Of a DNA stretch of 64,000 nt, positions 45,972 to 57,737 are shown piece by piece. A model generated the notes under the pieces. The model was not told the origin of the DNA and ran no database searches. It saw nothing but the letters and a program-made list of their open reading frames with translations. The translations under genes were made by a program, and so were the position numbers. This DNA is from Podospora bellae-mahoneyi (lineage: Eukaryota > Ascomycota > Sordariomycetes > Sordariales > Podosporaceae), in NCBI RefSeq assembly GCF_035222275.1, contig NC_085886.1:3100001-3164000 (forward strand), written 5' to 3'. Within the stretch, counting starts at the first letter, position 1. The number at the start of each line of letters is the position of its first letter.

Positions 45972-47711
45972 ATGAAGTCTGCCGTGCCTCGAGCCCTTCG
46001 CAACGCTCGCCGTATCTTCCCAAGAGCTTCCTCCACCAGGAGCTCGAGCTTAAGCTCATTACCAAGACTTGGAAACAACCGTTTGAGTGGCACCACCACT
46101 TTGACATCACAACACCGTAACTTTTCTGCTACAACGGGGTTACGAGATATTGATGAGGACAAAGATCGAAAATGGTCAACTCCTCTTGCCAAGCAGCTGG
46201 CAGCTGCCATTGAGGTGAGCTCTCACTCATGTACCTATCTCATGCTCACACTCACAATATCATTAGTTGACTGGACCAATTCCCCTCGCCAGTTTTATGC
46301 GCATGTGTTTGACTTCTGATATCGGAGGTTATTACACTGGAGCCATTGAGAAAGACCGGGATCAGTTTGGCTTAAAGGGTGACTTTGTCACATCACCAGA
46401 AATCTCACAAGTATTTGGCGAGCTCATTGGTGTATGGTTCCTAACGGAATGGCTAGCTCAGGGACGCCAGAGTCAGGGCGTCGAGTTAATTGAAGTTGGG
46501 CCAGGACGTGGCACTCTCATGGATGATGTTCTTAGGGTATGTACAGCTATGTCTCCTGAATTGAGGTCATAGCTAACAACTGGTAGACAATACAAAGCTT
46601 CCCAGCCATTGCCAATAGCATAGACGCCATCTACATGGTTGAGGCCAGTCCCGAGCTGAGAATGGCTCAAAAGAACCTTCTCTGTGGCGAAGATGCTCCC
46701 ATGACCGAGTCCAAGGTTGGCTATCACAGCGTATGCAAATACAACGCCCTGCCCATCGTGTGGACCGAGACCATCAAGTCAATTCCTATTGGTAAGTGAC
46801 TTCCACTCCTCTACGCTGCTCAAACCTAACATTCAATAGCCCCCCAAAAAATGCCCTTCATCGTCGCCCACGAATTCTTCGACGCCCTTCCCATCCACGC
46901 TTTCGAACTCGTCTCCGTCCCTGCCTCCACATCAGAAGCTCCTTCCTCAACAGACAACTCCTCCCCCTCCAACAAGATCACCACCCCAACCCTCCAATGG
47001 CGCGAAATGCTCGTCTCCCCCACACCCCCCGGCTCAACCCACGAATCCCTCAAGACACCAGCCACCCAGTCCAGGGAGACCCCACCCCCCGACTTCCAAC
47101 TCACCCGTGCGACCTCCTCCACCCGTCATTCCCTCTACCTCCCCGAATCCTCCCCCCGCTTCCGCGCTCTCAAATCCACCGTCGGCCCCGGCGCCCTCCT
47201 AGAAGTCTGCCCCGACGCCTCCCTCTACGCAAGCGACTTTGCAGCCCGGATAGGCGGCTCCCCCCAGCACCCAAAACCCAAACCCTCCGGCGCAGCTCTT
47301 ATTCTTGATTACGGGCCTGGAGATGGAACCATCCCCACCAACTCCCTCCGTGGCATCCGCAAACATAGGCGTGTCTCCCCTTTTGCCGAGCCCGGACTTA
47401 CTGATTTGTCAGTTGATGTCGATTTTGCGGGCATCGCGGAGTCGGCTACGAGAGCGAGTGAAGGGGTGGAGGTTCATGGACCTGTTGCTCAGGGGGTTTT
47501 CTTGGAGTTGATGGGGATTAGGGAACGGGCTGAGGTGCTGGCTAAGAGGGCGGGAAAAGAGGAGAAGGGGAGGGCGGTGGAGAAGGCTTGGAGGAGGTTG
47601 GTTGATAGGGGGCCCGGGGGGATGGGGAAGGTTTATCAGGCTTTGGCGATATTGCCGGAGAATGGGGGGAGAAGGAGGCCGGTTGGGTTTGGGGGGGAGG
47701 TGGTGCAGTGA
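45972..47711 (+). CDS. Complex I assembly factor NDUFAF7/MidA (mitochondrial arginine methyltransferase)
   Basis: DUF185/MidA family SAM-dependent methyltransferase. In mammals it dimethylates an arginine of the NDUFS2 (49 kDa) subunit during complex I assembly in the mitochondrial matrix. Four exons (45972..46214, 46267..46536, 46587..46791, 46840..47711) with very short introns (52, 50 and 48 bp) encode 529 aa. The first 50 residues are Arg/Ser-rich without acids, a good presequence. Marks are [36 protein letters not shown], the SAM-binding [28 protein letters not shown] and [10 protein letters not shown] Ser/Pro/Thr insert after FELVSVP separates two core blocks. The start is the first ATG, directly before the presequence. 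Confidence 0.92.
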
Positions 47712-48141
47712 GGGATTGGGGGGGGTGTAAGATGGGGGGTGTTGTGGGGGGAGGTGGTGTAAGAGTATACGAGAGGTTATTCAATGCGTATTTGACCGGT
47801 GTGAACAATGGAATCAAGACAGAAAAGTAGGAGCAGCTAACAACTGCGAAGTTGCTCCTTCTTTCTAAATGGCCAACCAGAGTGACCTGAAAAGCTGTCG
47901 AAGCTGCCATTGCTTCAAGTTTATAAGTTAGTTCGCTGGCAGGAAGGTGCAGAGGAGCAGTATATAAGGTGCGCATTATTTCATAACAATAAAAAGGCAA
48001 CGCCTAGTGATAAACTACAAAATCCTCAAAGCCAAAGCAAGACAACGCCATCCGCCTATGCCAGACTATTACTATGGAACCCATCAAACTAGAAAAGACG
48101 TGACAGATCCGTAAGCAGTACTCCCTCCATTAGCCACTCCC
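47712..48141. other. Convergent 3' intergenic region (NDUFAF7 / POL1)
   Basis: 430 bp between two stop codons, opening with a G-rich tract. No further gene is seen. Confidence 0.55.
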
Positions 48142-51100
48142 TCAGTTGGCCACAAACCCCAACTTCCCAAACAAAGTATCCATCGCCACCCACTGCCTCC
48201 CACACTTATCCAGATACCTATCCACCACCCCCTTCACAGTCCCAAACCGAACCCTATTATGCTCCGCCATAACCATCACCCTCTCCCTCGTCTCCCCAGT
48301 CACCACCTCCCCCGTCTCACCCCCCGTCGCCCTGCTCGTAGCCTTCTCCTTGGCCTTGTCAACATCAAATAACGAAGCAAAGTACACGAGCTGGTTATAC
48401 ATATCCCTCTCCCCAAACTCCCATCTCATCCTCCCCATGCAGTCCCTCCCCAGCCCCTTCGGCCCAAGACACCGGTCCCCATAGACGGACATCTGTCTAG
48501 TTCGGTTGCCACAATCTGCATCCCCGCAGACAAGCCACCCCTCATAATACCGCGACGTCTGCTCCCTCACCTGCGCCTCCACCTGCGCAACAATAGAGAG
48601 TGTAGACAACGTAGACGAACAAGAAGGGCAGGCAAGCCCCTTCGGCGTAACCATCTCCACCGACCCCAACAAACCCTCAAACGCAGCCGTCCCCTTACAC
48701 GCCCTACACCTCAACAAAAGCCGTTTACAATCCGCAAACCGAACCTGATCCGGAATCTGCGACTCCAGCGGGTGTATCTCCAGATCCTGTCCCCCCGCAG
48801 AACCACTCCCAGCGTTGGAGTTGTTGTTCGCAAACCTCCTCGGGTCCAACCCAAGATTCTCCGCCAACTGGCTTGTAGAAGTCCCGGTGATATTCGCGCA
48901 AAGACGCTCAACCGGAGGAAAGATCTGCTTCCCAATATACCACTCCACATCCGGACTCAGCTCCGACCCAGCCTTTAGCACGTCCTGGGGTGTGTATGCC
49001 CGCTTGGCAAAGTGCTCTGAGGATTGCTTCGCGTCGCCGGTAATGATGTACGACACCACATCCCCCTTCCGCATCGTCTTCCCCCTCGCCATCTCCCGCA
49101 GCGCGACCTGGATCTGGGGCATCGTATCCCCGTTCTGGCCGTACTCGGTAGGCGACTTGCCCAGCTGGGTGAGGATGATGTACTTTGGGATCTGAACCTT
49201 CCCCTCGCGCATCTTGGACGAGATTTCGCGGAGGTAATCATGGATTTTCTGCACCGAGTCCTCAATGTCATTGCCTGACAAGATCTCATCCAGAAGTTTC
49301 TTGGAGATCTCCCTCGACAGAGGACAGTACTCGCGGCGCTTCATGTCTAAACCCTTGATCTCCATCTTCTCGACATACTTCCCGTCCGTCTCCACCAGGT
49401 TGACAGCGGCGTACTTTTTCTTGGCTTGGAGGAGGATGCGCCGGAAGATGTTGTCAATGTCGATTTCGAGCTTCTTGTAGCTGCCGTTGACGGCCGCTTT
49501 GAACTCGCGGCCGACGCGGAGGGCGTCGGCGACGTTGTCGACGTTGGCGTTGATCATGACCGAGTCGGTGTCGCCGTAGATGACTTGGAGCTGCATGCTC
49601 TCGGCAAGGTCCTTGGTGCTGCGGAGAACCTCGCGGCCCTTGAAGGTGGTGAGGACGGCGAGGGGTCGGGCGTAGAAGCGGGATTTGGTGTATCCCAGAC
49701 AGCCGTACATGGAGTTGGCTGTTAGCTTCAGGGCGAGCTGCTTGATGTCCCATGTTGCAAGCTGTTCGGGGGTGGCGGTCTTGTCCTTCATTAGGCTCTT
49801 GACTTGCCTACGACGGTCGACGAGGGTGGCGATGAGTCTGGGGAGAACACCGAGGTCCTGTTTCTCAGGGACCTGTGGCACGCCATCTTCCTCGGACTAT
49901 GTTCATGTTAGTAAAGGCACCCAAAAGGGGGGCTGTTGTCCACTTACCAAAAACGTTCGATCAACAGTAGTGAAGCAGATGTTGTACTCCTGAATAATGG
50001 AGGGATACAGCGAGTTGAAGTCCATGACAAGAACAAACTTGTCATATAGACCCTTCTCGGGCTCGAAAACGAGACCACCCTTGTACTTGTCCTTCTTCTT
50101 ACCAGCCTCGCCACCGTCTTCCTCATCCTCAGGCCGAGCACGACCCTTGAAAGGCTCCTTGTCTGGGCAGATATACTTGTTCCGATGGAACTCATGCAGC
50201 AGAATGTACTCGTTGCGCTCAGCACGGGTACCCGTCAGCGTCCTGGCCCAAGAATTACCAGCAAGGTTGGTAAGAACCTTGGTCAACGGCAAAATCTGAG
50301 TTCGGAGAGCCAAAGCAGCAACGTAGTACGTATCAATCTCAGCATGCGAGATGTAGTCCATAAGGCCGTCTTTCGTCACAGCCAAGCTCTTGAGCGCTGC
50401 TTCATTGTCGAGATCCCTGCGAGGAACGTCGGTAGGCAGGTACAGATTGCACATTTCCGTCAAGCTCCAGGACTGACACTTCATCATGACTGATTTGCCG
50501 GCGTCGTTGGCAAGATCGCAGAGCAGTCGTCCAGACATGATCTGGCGCTCGGCGAATACGTTGCCGCCAACCTTGCCCATCGATGCCGGCCATTGGCTTC
50601 TTCTCAGCCTTCCCAGACGAGACCACTGGTGAGTCTTCTTCTCGTGAAGGCGGCTAAGTAGAATGCTGTAGTCCACGCCCTCTAGTTGATGACCCATGAT
50701 GACATCTGGATCCACCACATCCACCTGCGCTAGGAAAAAAGACAACATGGCTGACTCCTCCTTCACGAGCTTGACGAGCCCTCTCTTGCGCTCCTTGGCC
50801 ATCGTTTCAAAGCCCAAGGGGAAAGCAGTACCCTGGGGCCGAACAACAGTAAATGTTCGACATGGCAGCTTGTCGGCAGGTGTGGTGTCACTAAGAGAGA
50901 CATCCTCGTAGATTCTCGCGCTAATGGCAAGAATCTCTTGCTTGTTGGCCTTGGCGTTGAAGATGGTGCGCAGGGCAATGCTCATGAGAGTCAATGGAGG
51001 CGCTTCCACATTCTCGCTGTCCTTGAAGGGCGCGACCATGTTGGGATGATCCACCAAGACTTCCAAACGGCAGTGAGACGAGTTCTTCAACGCGCCGAAA

Positions 51101-52684
51101 TCGGCATCTTCAATCTTCAACCAGCAAGGGCCCTTGATGTTCTTCCACAGGACAAATTGCTCAAACAGAGCTGTGTTGGTGCCAAAAACATGTGAAAAGG
51201 TCTCCCCGGTAGTGTTCATGTCGATGGGGGCCTTGGTGTAGGGGTAGAGAAGCTTGAGGTACTGACCCTCTTTCGGGACGTCGGGAAGTTCAAAGGCGTA
51301 CTTTCGAGTGCAAGCCTTGATCTTGTACATGCCAACATTCTTCTTGGTCATGATGGCGTCGACCTCATTGTAGACATCCATCATTTCAACCTCTTGTCCA
51401 GTATCGACCTTGCCCTGAACACGGGTCTTGCGGGGCAAGAAATACAGCTTGCGCAAGATGTTGTCAATCTTGACAAAGCAACTGACATGGTGATTAGTCT
51501 TTTTGTTGAGTACCTTTCCAAAAAGACAGAGACTCCCGTTAACTTCTGTGTAGTCGGTCCAGAAAAGGTTGAGACTGCCATCTTCCTCGATAGCATCCTT
51601 GTAGTCGATCTTGCCTATCCCTCTGGCCTCGGCCTGCGAGTGTCCAACGACGTTTAATTTTTGGTTTAGGCCGTTCCAAGAGGAGGCGTCAATGGCAGGC
51701 TCGGCAGCCTTCATAGGGGACGATGTAACAGCGGCGCTGGGCCGAGGCTCCGCCTTGATAATCTTTTTGACCGGACGAGAAGCAGAGATGTTGACGCTAG
51801 CAGCAGTTACCGCGCCAGTATGAGCAACCTCCATCATATCTTCGTCCTCTTCCTCCTCTTCTATGACAGCCTTTGGTTGCACTCTTCGTTGCGCAACCTT
51901 TGCAGCAGGGGAAGATGGCAACGGAGGATCGCTCATCATGACATCCGGAGCTGCTGCTGGCTCGTCCTCGGCAGGAGGCAAGAAGTTGTCCTCACCCATA
52001 TCATAGTCGGGGGATGGTGAAGAAAGCCTGTCATCGATCACCTTCTTCTTCTTGGGGGCCGGTTGACGGGCTTCTCGTGCTGGAGAAAGGGCGCGGGTCG
52101 TTCTCCTTTCGGCTGAGCGGTCTCTCTTCTTGGATGATCTCACGACGGGGGCTGGAACATTGGCGTCAACCTCTCCGAGGAGGTCGGCAAGGAATTTGTC
52201 GTCATCTTCTGTCTTAACGACCTTGGGTTTGGACTGTGTCTTGGTGGCGCCTTTGGTGAAGTATTCGGTAATATTTCGATCATTGGCGTCCCGTTTCGCC
52301 TTTTCCTCGTCTCGCTGTTTCTTGGCTGAAGTTGTAGCTAGATTAGCCAACGGTCTTTAATGAGTCCAAATCCAGAAGAAGATAGAACATACATTTACGC
52401 TCCTTTCGTTCTTCAACTCCATCCTCGCTTTCCGAGTCATAGGCAGTTGGTATGCGATCCCACTCCTCTCGGCCATCATCCGCATAGCCCTCCCCGTTGT
52501 CGTCAACAACGAAATCGTCCTCGTTAAGACGCTGGCGCACAATCTTCTTGTATTGGTTCTCGTCGACCTCCTCATACAGATCTTCCACCTCTTCGACCTC
52601 GTATGTGTCGAACTTCTTTTTGCCGGACTCTCGAAGGGCGCGCAGTTCGGCGAACTTGTCCCGCTTGCTCCCTGCTCTCGACAT
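48142..52684 (-). CDS. POL1: DNA polymerase alpha catalytic subunit
   Basis: Family B polymerase that extends RNA primers made by primase to start leading strands and Okazaki fragments. Three exons (52684..52393, 52325..49948, 49896..48142) encode 1474 aa. Intron 1 is 52326..52392; branch spacing favours the ACTTCAG acceptor over TCTAG, and the two differ by a few residues. Intron 2 (49897..49947) joins VDRTFL to SEEDGVPQ. Marks are an acidic N-terminal region, the polymerase motifs [29 protein letters not shown] and YGDTDSVM with the catalytic Asp pair, and a C-terminal double zinc-binding region (CRAC, CPSC, then C..DC and DRC/DC). The exonuclease-like domain lacks the acidic residues needed for proofreading, as in all Pol alpha. 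Three MCB cores lie upstream. Confidence 0.96.
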
Positions 52685-53668
52685 GGCTGGTAGGTTGAGT
52701 TGTTTTCCGAACTACAGGAAAATGGATAGAGATCGGGGACTCTGTTGGTTGTCCTAGACAGGAAGCGGCGGTGGGCGATGCTGGATGCTGTCAGGAGGGT
52801 GGGCTTCAACTTTTGTCCATTAATTGGCCGCTGGTGTTAAAGTGGGTTGGACGCGCCTTTTCGTGTGTCGCGTCTCCAGGCGCGTACCCCTGTTTGATTG
52901 GTGACAGGGGTCACTCGGCAACAAGGCTGGGATCAAACCGCCAAATTCAACGTCACTTACACCAAAGACAGCAACATATGTGTGCCGTGTTCAACCACAA
53001 CTTGCTATACTTACGTGAGGTTTTTCAGGATGGTATATTCATGTAGCTTGTAGTTTCCTGAGTAACTTGAAGCCTCAATAACCAGAATATCATGACATGG
53101 GTCCATGGTGATGGGACAATACCTTCAAGCTCACGGTAGTTATATGTAGAGCTCTAGTGCACAAGCCTATCAGGTACTGTGTTCTGTTTTCTCTCTTTCA
53201 AAAGAGATTCATAACTCTCTTTAAGCTTCTTTCACTTCCAAAAACCACAAGCATCCTGCTGTTCGAACTTCGAACTCTTGCACGACATTGATTATGGGGT
53301 GCAAGCCAGTGCCGATCTATGGCCCCACCCGCACCCGTCTAGCTGGCCTTGGCAATCCCGCCCGCCAAAGATTGACGCAAGTGGGCTGGACGGATAAAAA
53401 AAATATGGACAGCTTCAGCACTCGAGGACCCCGATAAGCCAGCACAGCTCAACCATCAGCCAACCGCCAACCTCGAGGGACCTTTGATCGATTGATCGAG
53501 AACTCTTGTCAAACTACCGGCCGAAACAAACTGTCACGAAAACCTATACGGCACAGGAACTCCAAGGATCGCTTTGCGCCAGAGTGTTAAGGAGCCAACG
53601 GGAGAGGACTTGGACAGAGTTATCAAACAAAGTAAAGTGCTGCGCATTGCGCACCAGATACCGCAGCC
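52685..53668. promoter_or_regulatory. Divergent promoter region (POL1 / PPR protein)
   Basis: About 1 kb between divergent starts. It contains an MCB cluster near the POL1 side and no supported gene. Confidence 0.55.
52851..52885. promoter_or_regulatory. Three MCB (ACGCG) cores upstream of POL1
   Basis: ACGCG at 52851..52855, CGCGT (reverse orientation) at 52869..52873 and CGCGT at 52881..52885 fall within 35 bp, about 165-200 bp upstream of the POL1 start. ACGCG is the core recognised by the MBF G1/S activator, which drives POL1 in budding yeast. Use in this organism is inferred. Confidence 0.65.
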
Positions 53669-56023
53669 ATGTTCGTCTGTCGGTCATGCATCATCAACAT
53701 GGGCAGGATGCGCCCCCCAATACTGCTCGAATCAAGGCTCCTGCGCCCTCTGCAACTAGCCATCCGCAACCCCAGTTCTGCCCGCCGCAAATATTCAACA
53801 CACAAGTCCCTCGCGGAAGCGTATGGCGTCAATCGAAGAGACCTGGAAAAAGGGTTGGAGCAGGTCAAGGGCTGGATAGGGGTGGATGTGCCAGCAGAGA
53901 TGGTTCTTGACCAGAACGAGATCCGAGCAGCGTTAGGAGAGGACGGCAGGCGGAACGGGCCCTACGTGCGAGAAAAAGAAAAGCAGGCTCTCCGGCGACC
54001 GAAGAAGCTCAAAATGCGGGAGGCCATGAGGTCCAATGCCGAGTGGGAAACGAGTTCCGAACCGCCTCAGTCCAGCGTTCTTACGACCGAGGATATTGAG
54101 GAGGCGTTGAAGCAGGCGCAAGAATCAGAGGAACCAAAAGTTGCCAGTACGCCCGAGGAATCATTCCGAAATTCGTACCCAAGCAACAAGGAGCTCACGG
54201 ATACTGGATCGGAAGAATTGCCCAGTCAACAATTGCTCAAGGTTAAAAAGGTCGTCAAGAAGCATCTCCAGTACCTCAAAGACCCCCTTCACATCGGCAA
54301 CCACGTTAAGAAAGCACTCGCTGCCAGCAACTGGGACGAGGCCCTCATGATGACGCGTATGGCCTCGGTGGATACCAAGGTTGAGGTGTCCTGGAACCAC
54401 CTGATCGACTATCAACTGGACAAGGGGCGCCTCCAGGCTGCCATCAAGACTTTCAATGAAATGAAAAAGCGAGGACAAAGGCCAAACGCAAGAACATACA
54501 CTGTTCTTTTCAGAGGCTGTGCTGCCTCGGCGCATCCCAAGACAGCAGTGGCCGAAGCCACAAAAATCTACCGCTCCATGCTCAGCAAACACCAAGTCGG
54601 AGGCATGACACTCGAGCCGACAACCATTCACATGAATGCGGTCCTTGACGTCTGCGGGCGAGCAAACGATCTCGACAGTATGTTTCAAATTCTTGAAACC
54701 GCCAATAACGGTTTGAGAAGCCCCGACTCGATCACGTTTACCATCGTGTTGAACGCCCTGAGATTCGAGGTCAAATCACACACATACAAGTTTTCCGAGT
54801 TTTCGGATGCCCAGATCAGACGAAATGTGGAGCAGTCCATCCAGAAAGCGAGAGTAGTCTGGGAGGACGTGGTGGCGAGATGGAGAAGCGGCAGGCTCAT
54901 CATGGATGAGCAGCTGGTGTTGGCCATGAGCCAAGTTTTGTTGCCGGGTGACAAGAAGGAGAAGGGGAGCATTTTTGATCTCTTGAAACAGACCATGTTG
55001 CTCCCGGTGCCAGATTCCATCAGCAGGAAGCTTCGTCGGGCAACACAGGCGCGAGAGCAAAGGGCGGCAGAGCAAGCAGCACGGGAACAAGAGGAGGAGG
55101 GTTTGGAGGAAGAAGAGGTTGACGAAGTTGGAAAGGCCCCTCCCCCGCCCGCCTTGAGAGCAGGTCTTGCCAGGACAGGACCGGCTGCCACGATTCAATA
55201 CGCCAACCCGGGACGACAAACGTTGACATTGGTCATGGAGGTGCTTTCTGATCTGAAGCAGACAGCGATTGCGCCAAAGTACTGGGAGTATATGACTCAG
55301 ACGCTCGAGATCGAGCCCGATCACATCAACTACAACACATACCTCAAGTGCTTGCGAGTTGGTCATGCATCAGGTGAGGTGGCCAAAATCATTGCCTCTT
55401 ACCCTCCGAGTATGCTCAACCGAGTGACTTTCCGTCTCGGTATGAACTCGTGCGTCAACGACCGGAACAACACCAACGTCTTTGACAACGGAACGAAAAT
55501 CATCGACATCATGCTCAAGGAGCTGAAGAAGCCCGATCTTTTGACCATGCGTCTGTACCTGCACTTGGCGCGTATCGCCAAGACCAAGTTCCGAAAGCAG
55601 GATAATGAGACCAGATATCAGTACGGAGAGCAGATTAGCAACACCATCCTCCGGCTTTTCCCAGTGTTGAACACACACGCGAGGACCCTGGCCTGGTCGG
55701 AGGAGCCGACAAAGTCTCCGCTGGAAGCGCTCGAGGCCAACAAGGAAGAGGTAAAGGAGGCGATGGCTACTGCCCGGCATATGATCTCGGCCATTGATGT
55801 GGCTTGTCATGAGAGGCTTGTGAGACCGGCGGTGGCGAAGCAGCTTATGGGGAAGAGGAGGAGTCTCAGTATTATGATTGAAGGGTTTTTGGAGAGGTTA
55901 TATCCAGAGAGGCGAGCAGGGCGGCAGAACCCAAGCCCAGATCTGAAGGACGAAGACTGGGTAAAGAATGCGAGTACTGATGAGATCACGGAGGATGTAA
56001 AGGAGAATTGGAGGTGGGAATAA
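53669..56023 (+). CDS. Mitochondrial pentatricopeptide-repeat (PPR) protein
   Basis: A single exon of 784 aa. The N-terminus is rich in Arg, Ser and Leu without acids (LLESRLLRPLQLAIRNPSSA, RRKYST), a likely mitochondrial presequence with a cleavage site near KYS. The middle carries PPR motifs: SWNHLIDYQLDKGRLQAAIK, RPNARTYTVLFRGCA, TIHMNAVLDVCGRANDLDSM, DSITFTIVLNALRFE, then more degenerate ones (HINYNTYLKCLRVGHASGEV). An Arg/Glu-rich coil near 55030-55130 separates two repeat groups. PPR proteins bind organellar RNA for processing, stability or translation; Ccm1-like and Pet309/Cya5-like factors are candidates, but I cannot assign an orthologue. Start ATG 53669 gives the presequence; a second in-frame ATG follows at codon 11. 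Confidence 0.85.
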   Translation: MFVCRSCIINMGRMRPPILLESRLLRPLQLAIRNPSSARRKYSTHKSLAEAYGVNRRDLEKGLEQVKGWIGVDVPAEMVLDQNEIRAALGEDGRRNGPYVREKEKQALRRPKKLKMREAMRSNAEWETSSEPPQSSVLTTEDIEEALKQAQESEEPKVASTPEESFRNSYPSNKELTDTGSEELPSQQLLKVKKVVKKHLQYLKDPLHIGNHVKKALAASNWDEALMMTRMASVDTKVEVSWNHLIDYQLDKGRLQAAIKTFNEMKKRGQRPNARTYTVLFRGCAASAHPKTAVAEATKIYRSMLSKHQVGGMTLEPTTIHMNAVLDVCGRANDLDSMFQILETANNGLRSPDSITFTIVLNALRFEVKSHTYKFSEFSDAQIRRNVEQSIQKARVVWEDVVARWRSGRLIMDEQLVLAMSQVLLPGDKKEKGSIFDLLKQTMLLPVPDSISRKLRRATQAREQRAAEQAAREQEEEGLEEEEVDEVGKAPPPPALRAGLARTGPAATIQYANPGRQTLTLVMEVLSDLKQTAIAPKYWEYMTQTLEIEPDHINYNTYLKCLRVGHASGEVAKIIASYPPSMLNRVTFRLGMNSCVNDRNNTNVFDNGTKIIDIMLKELKKPDLLTMRLYLHLARIAKTKFRKQDNETRYQYGEQISNTILRLFPVLNTHARTLAWSEEPTKSPLEALEANKEEVKEAMATARHMISAIDVACHERLVRPAVAKQLMGKRRSLSIMIEGFLERLYPERRAGRQNPSPDLKDEDWVKNASTDEITEDVKENWRWE

Positions 56024-56619
56024 GTAAGGGGTTGTGAGAGGCTCGTGGTGTCTCTGTGTATAGTTAGTGAACATACGGATGTACGATGTTGGCGTATAAG
56101 ACTATTTGCTGCAAGTATCTCGATGGACTAATCTAACCAACCGAGATGTCTTTGAACCAAGAATTGCAGTTTGGTGCTCTGAAGCATGTTAACCTCAAAC
56201 AGTCTACGACTTGAAGGTTTGTTAGCTCGGGCGCTCGGACCGGTACCTTTAAATAACCATATCTTTTGGCTTATAATAACTACAACGAAGTGGGAAAATT
56301 GATAAAAATAGATCAATAAAGGCCGTCGAGTTTGGCAATACCCTTTTTTCCGCGTAATAATTGGTGGTTGTAGAGGAAAGTTGTGAAGTTGTTAGCAGAC
56401 GGCCCCACTTTAACGAACTTTCGGGGATTGGAGTGTATAGTGAAGACTTGGGGTTGACATTAGCACGTGCACGAGAAGGCGGGCCAACTTGGCACGTGCG
56501 CAAGTGAAGGCCAGCTCCACCGATACGCTCGGGCCCTGCGCCCGGTTGAACGCGCTCCAAAGCGCGATGCAGTGGGTGCAACTTGGAGCTGGCATACGAA
56601 ATCACCCAGCAACTTCGAG
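56024..56619. other. Intergenic: PPR gene 3' region and RRM gene promoter
   Basis: About 600 bp between two plus-strand genes. GCACGTGC-like palindromes occur at about 56465 and 56491 (AGCACGTGCACG and GGCACGTGCGCA), both with the CACGTG E-box core, 120-155 bp before the RRM gene start. Confidence 0.5.
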
Positions 56620-57737
56620 ATGGCTCCCACCAAGGATACTGTCAAAGTCGCAAGCGACTTTGAAAAAATCATTCAGGACGGTAAGAGTATTTGCGTAAAA
56701 GGCTCTGATGACGAGTTCTAACCATCCCTCTTGTTGGCCACAGGTCGCGCCAGAAAGAAGAACGAGGCGCTCGCTGCCAAAATCTTTAGTACAGGTCGTC
56801 GCTCGAGCACTTCCGGTTCGAATGGCAGTGCTCCCAAGGTCGCCGCACCTGGCGGGACTCTCGCCAGCCGTGCTGGTGTGAAGAAGGTTCGATCTCTTCG
56901 TTTATTTCACAACTGCGGCTCCTATTCTGACCATATTAGCAACCTCCCAAGGGCCCCCGGCATAGTACCGGCAACATCAACGGTGAATGGACTCACGATC
57001 TCCACACCCAACCTCCGAAAGGCCCCAAGGCCATGAACGGCAATACCTCCTCTCTCGCCACCCGCATCACGAACCCCAATGCGCCCCCATCACACGCACC
57101 CACCGGCCCCCGTGTGAAACGTCGCGCCGCGCAGATAGCGAATGGCTTGGAAAGATCGGGATTTCAGGTCCAGCCGCCCTCAGGTCCCAAGCAAAAGCAG
57201 AAGCAGATTCCCGCTGGTCCCTCTGCCAACAACAACGCATTCAACAAAGGCCTCAGCATCCGTGGTCTTGCTGGGCCCTATGTCGTTATGGCCCAAAACT
57301 TCGCCCCAGGCACTACCGCGGCCGATATCGAGTCTGCCATGACCCCTGTTGGTGGAATTATTACATCGTGCCGGATTCTCAAACAGAGCCCGATCGTCAT
57401 CGCCGAAATCATCTTCGAAAGCAAGGAGGGTGCCGACAATGCTATTGCCATGTTCGACAAACAAACAGCCGATGGGAGGGTTCTGAGCGTTTACCACAAA
57501 GTGCCGAATGTTCCCGCCCCTCACACCAGCAGTCAGAATAACCGAAACAACGGTTACGATGAGGACGATAGCGTTGTCGACGGCAGGTGGGGGTTTGAAG
57601 AGCCCATGCAGGTTGACTCTAATGGATCATCCTCTGGTGGCAACGGCAAGCCACCTCCTACTGGACCGAGCCTGTACTCTGATAGCTTGGTTAGTAAGGC
57701 CAACACCAACCGATGGGGCAGGGGTTTCAGAAGATGA
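56620..57737 (+). CDS. RRM RNA-binding protein, 333 aa
   Basis: Three exons (56620..56680, 56744..56886, 56940..57737; introns 56681..56743 and 56887..56939) with frame-preserving GT-AG splices. The N-terminus is short and charged (GRARKKNEALAAKIF). The second splice gives KQPPKGPRHST, and a near-copy QPPKGPKAM follows about 25 residues later. The RRM covers roughly residues 160-240: YVVMAQNFAPGTTAADIESA, GGIITSCRILK, IVIAEIIFESKEGADNAIAM, GRVLSVYHK. The C-terminus is disordered and ends NRWGRGFRR, like arginine-methylated tails. Likely nuclear mRNA binding, possibly of the ALY/REF or PDIP3 type, but no orthologue is recognised. Confidence 0.8.
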
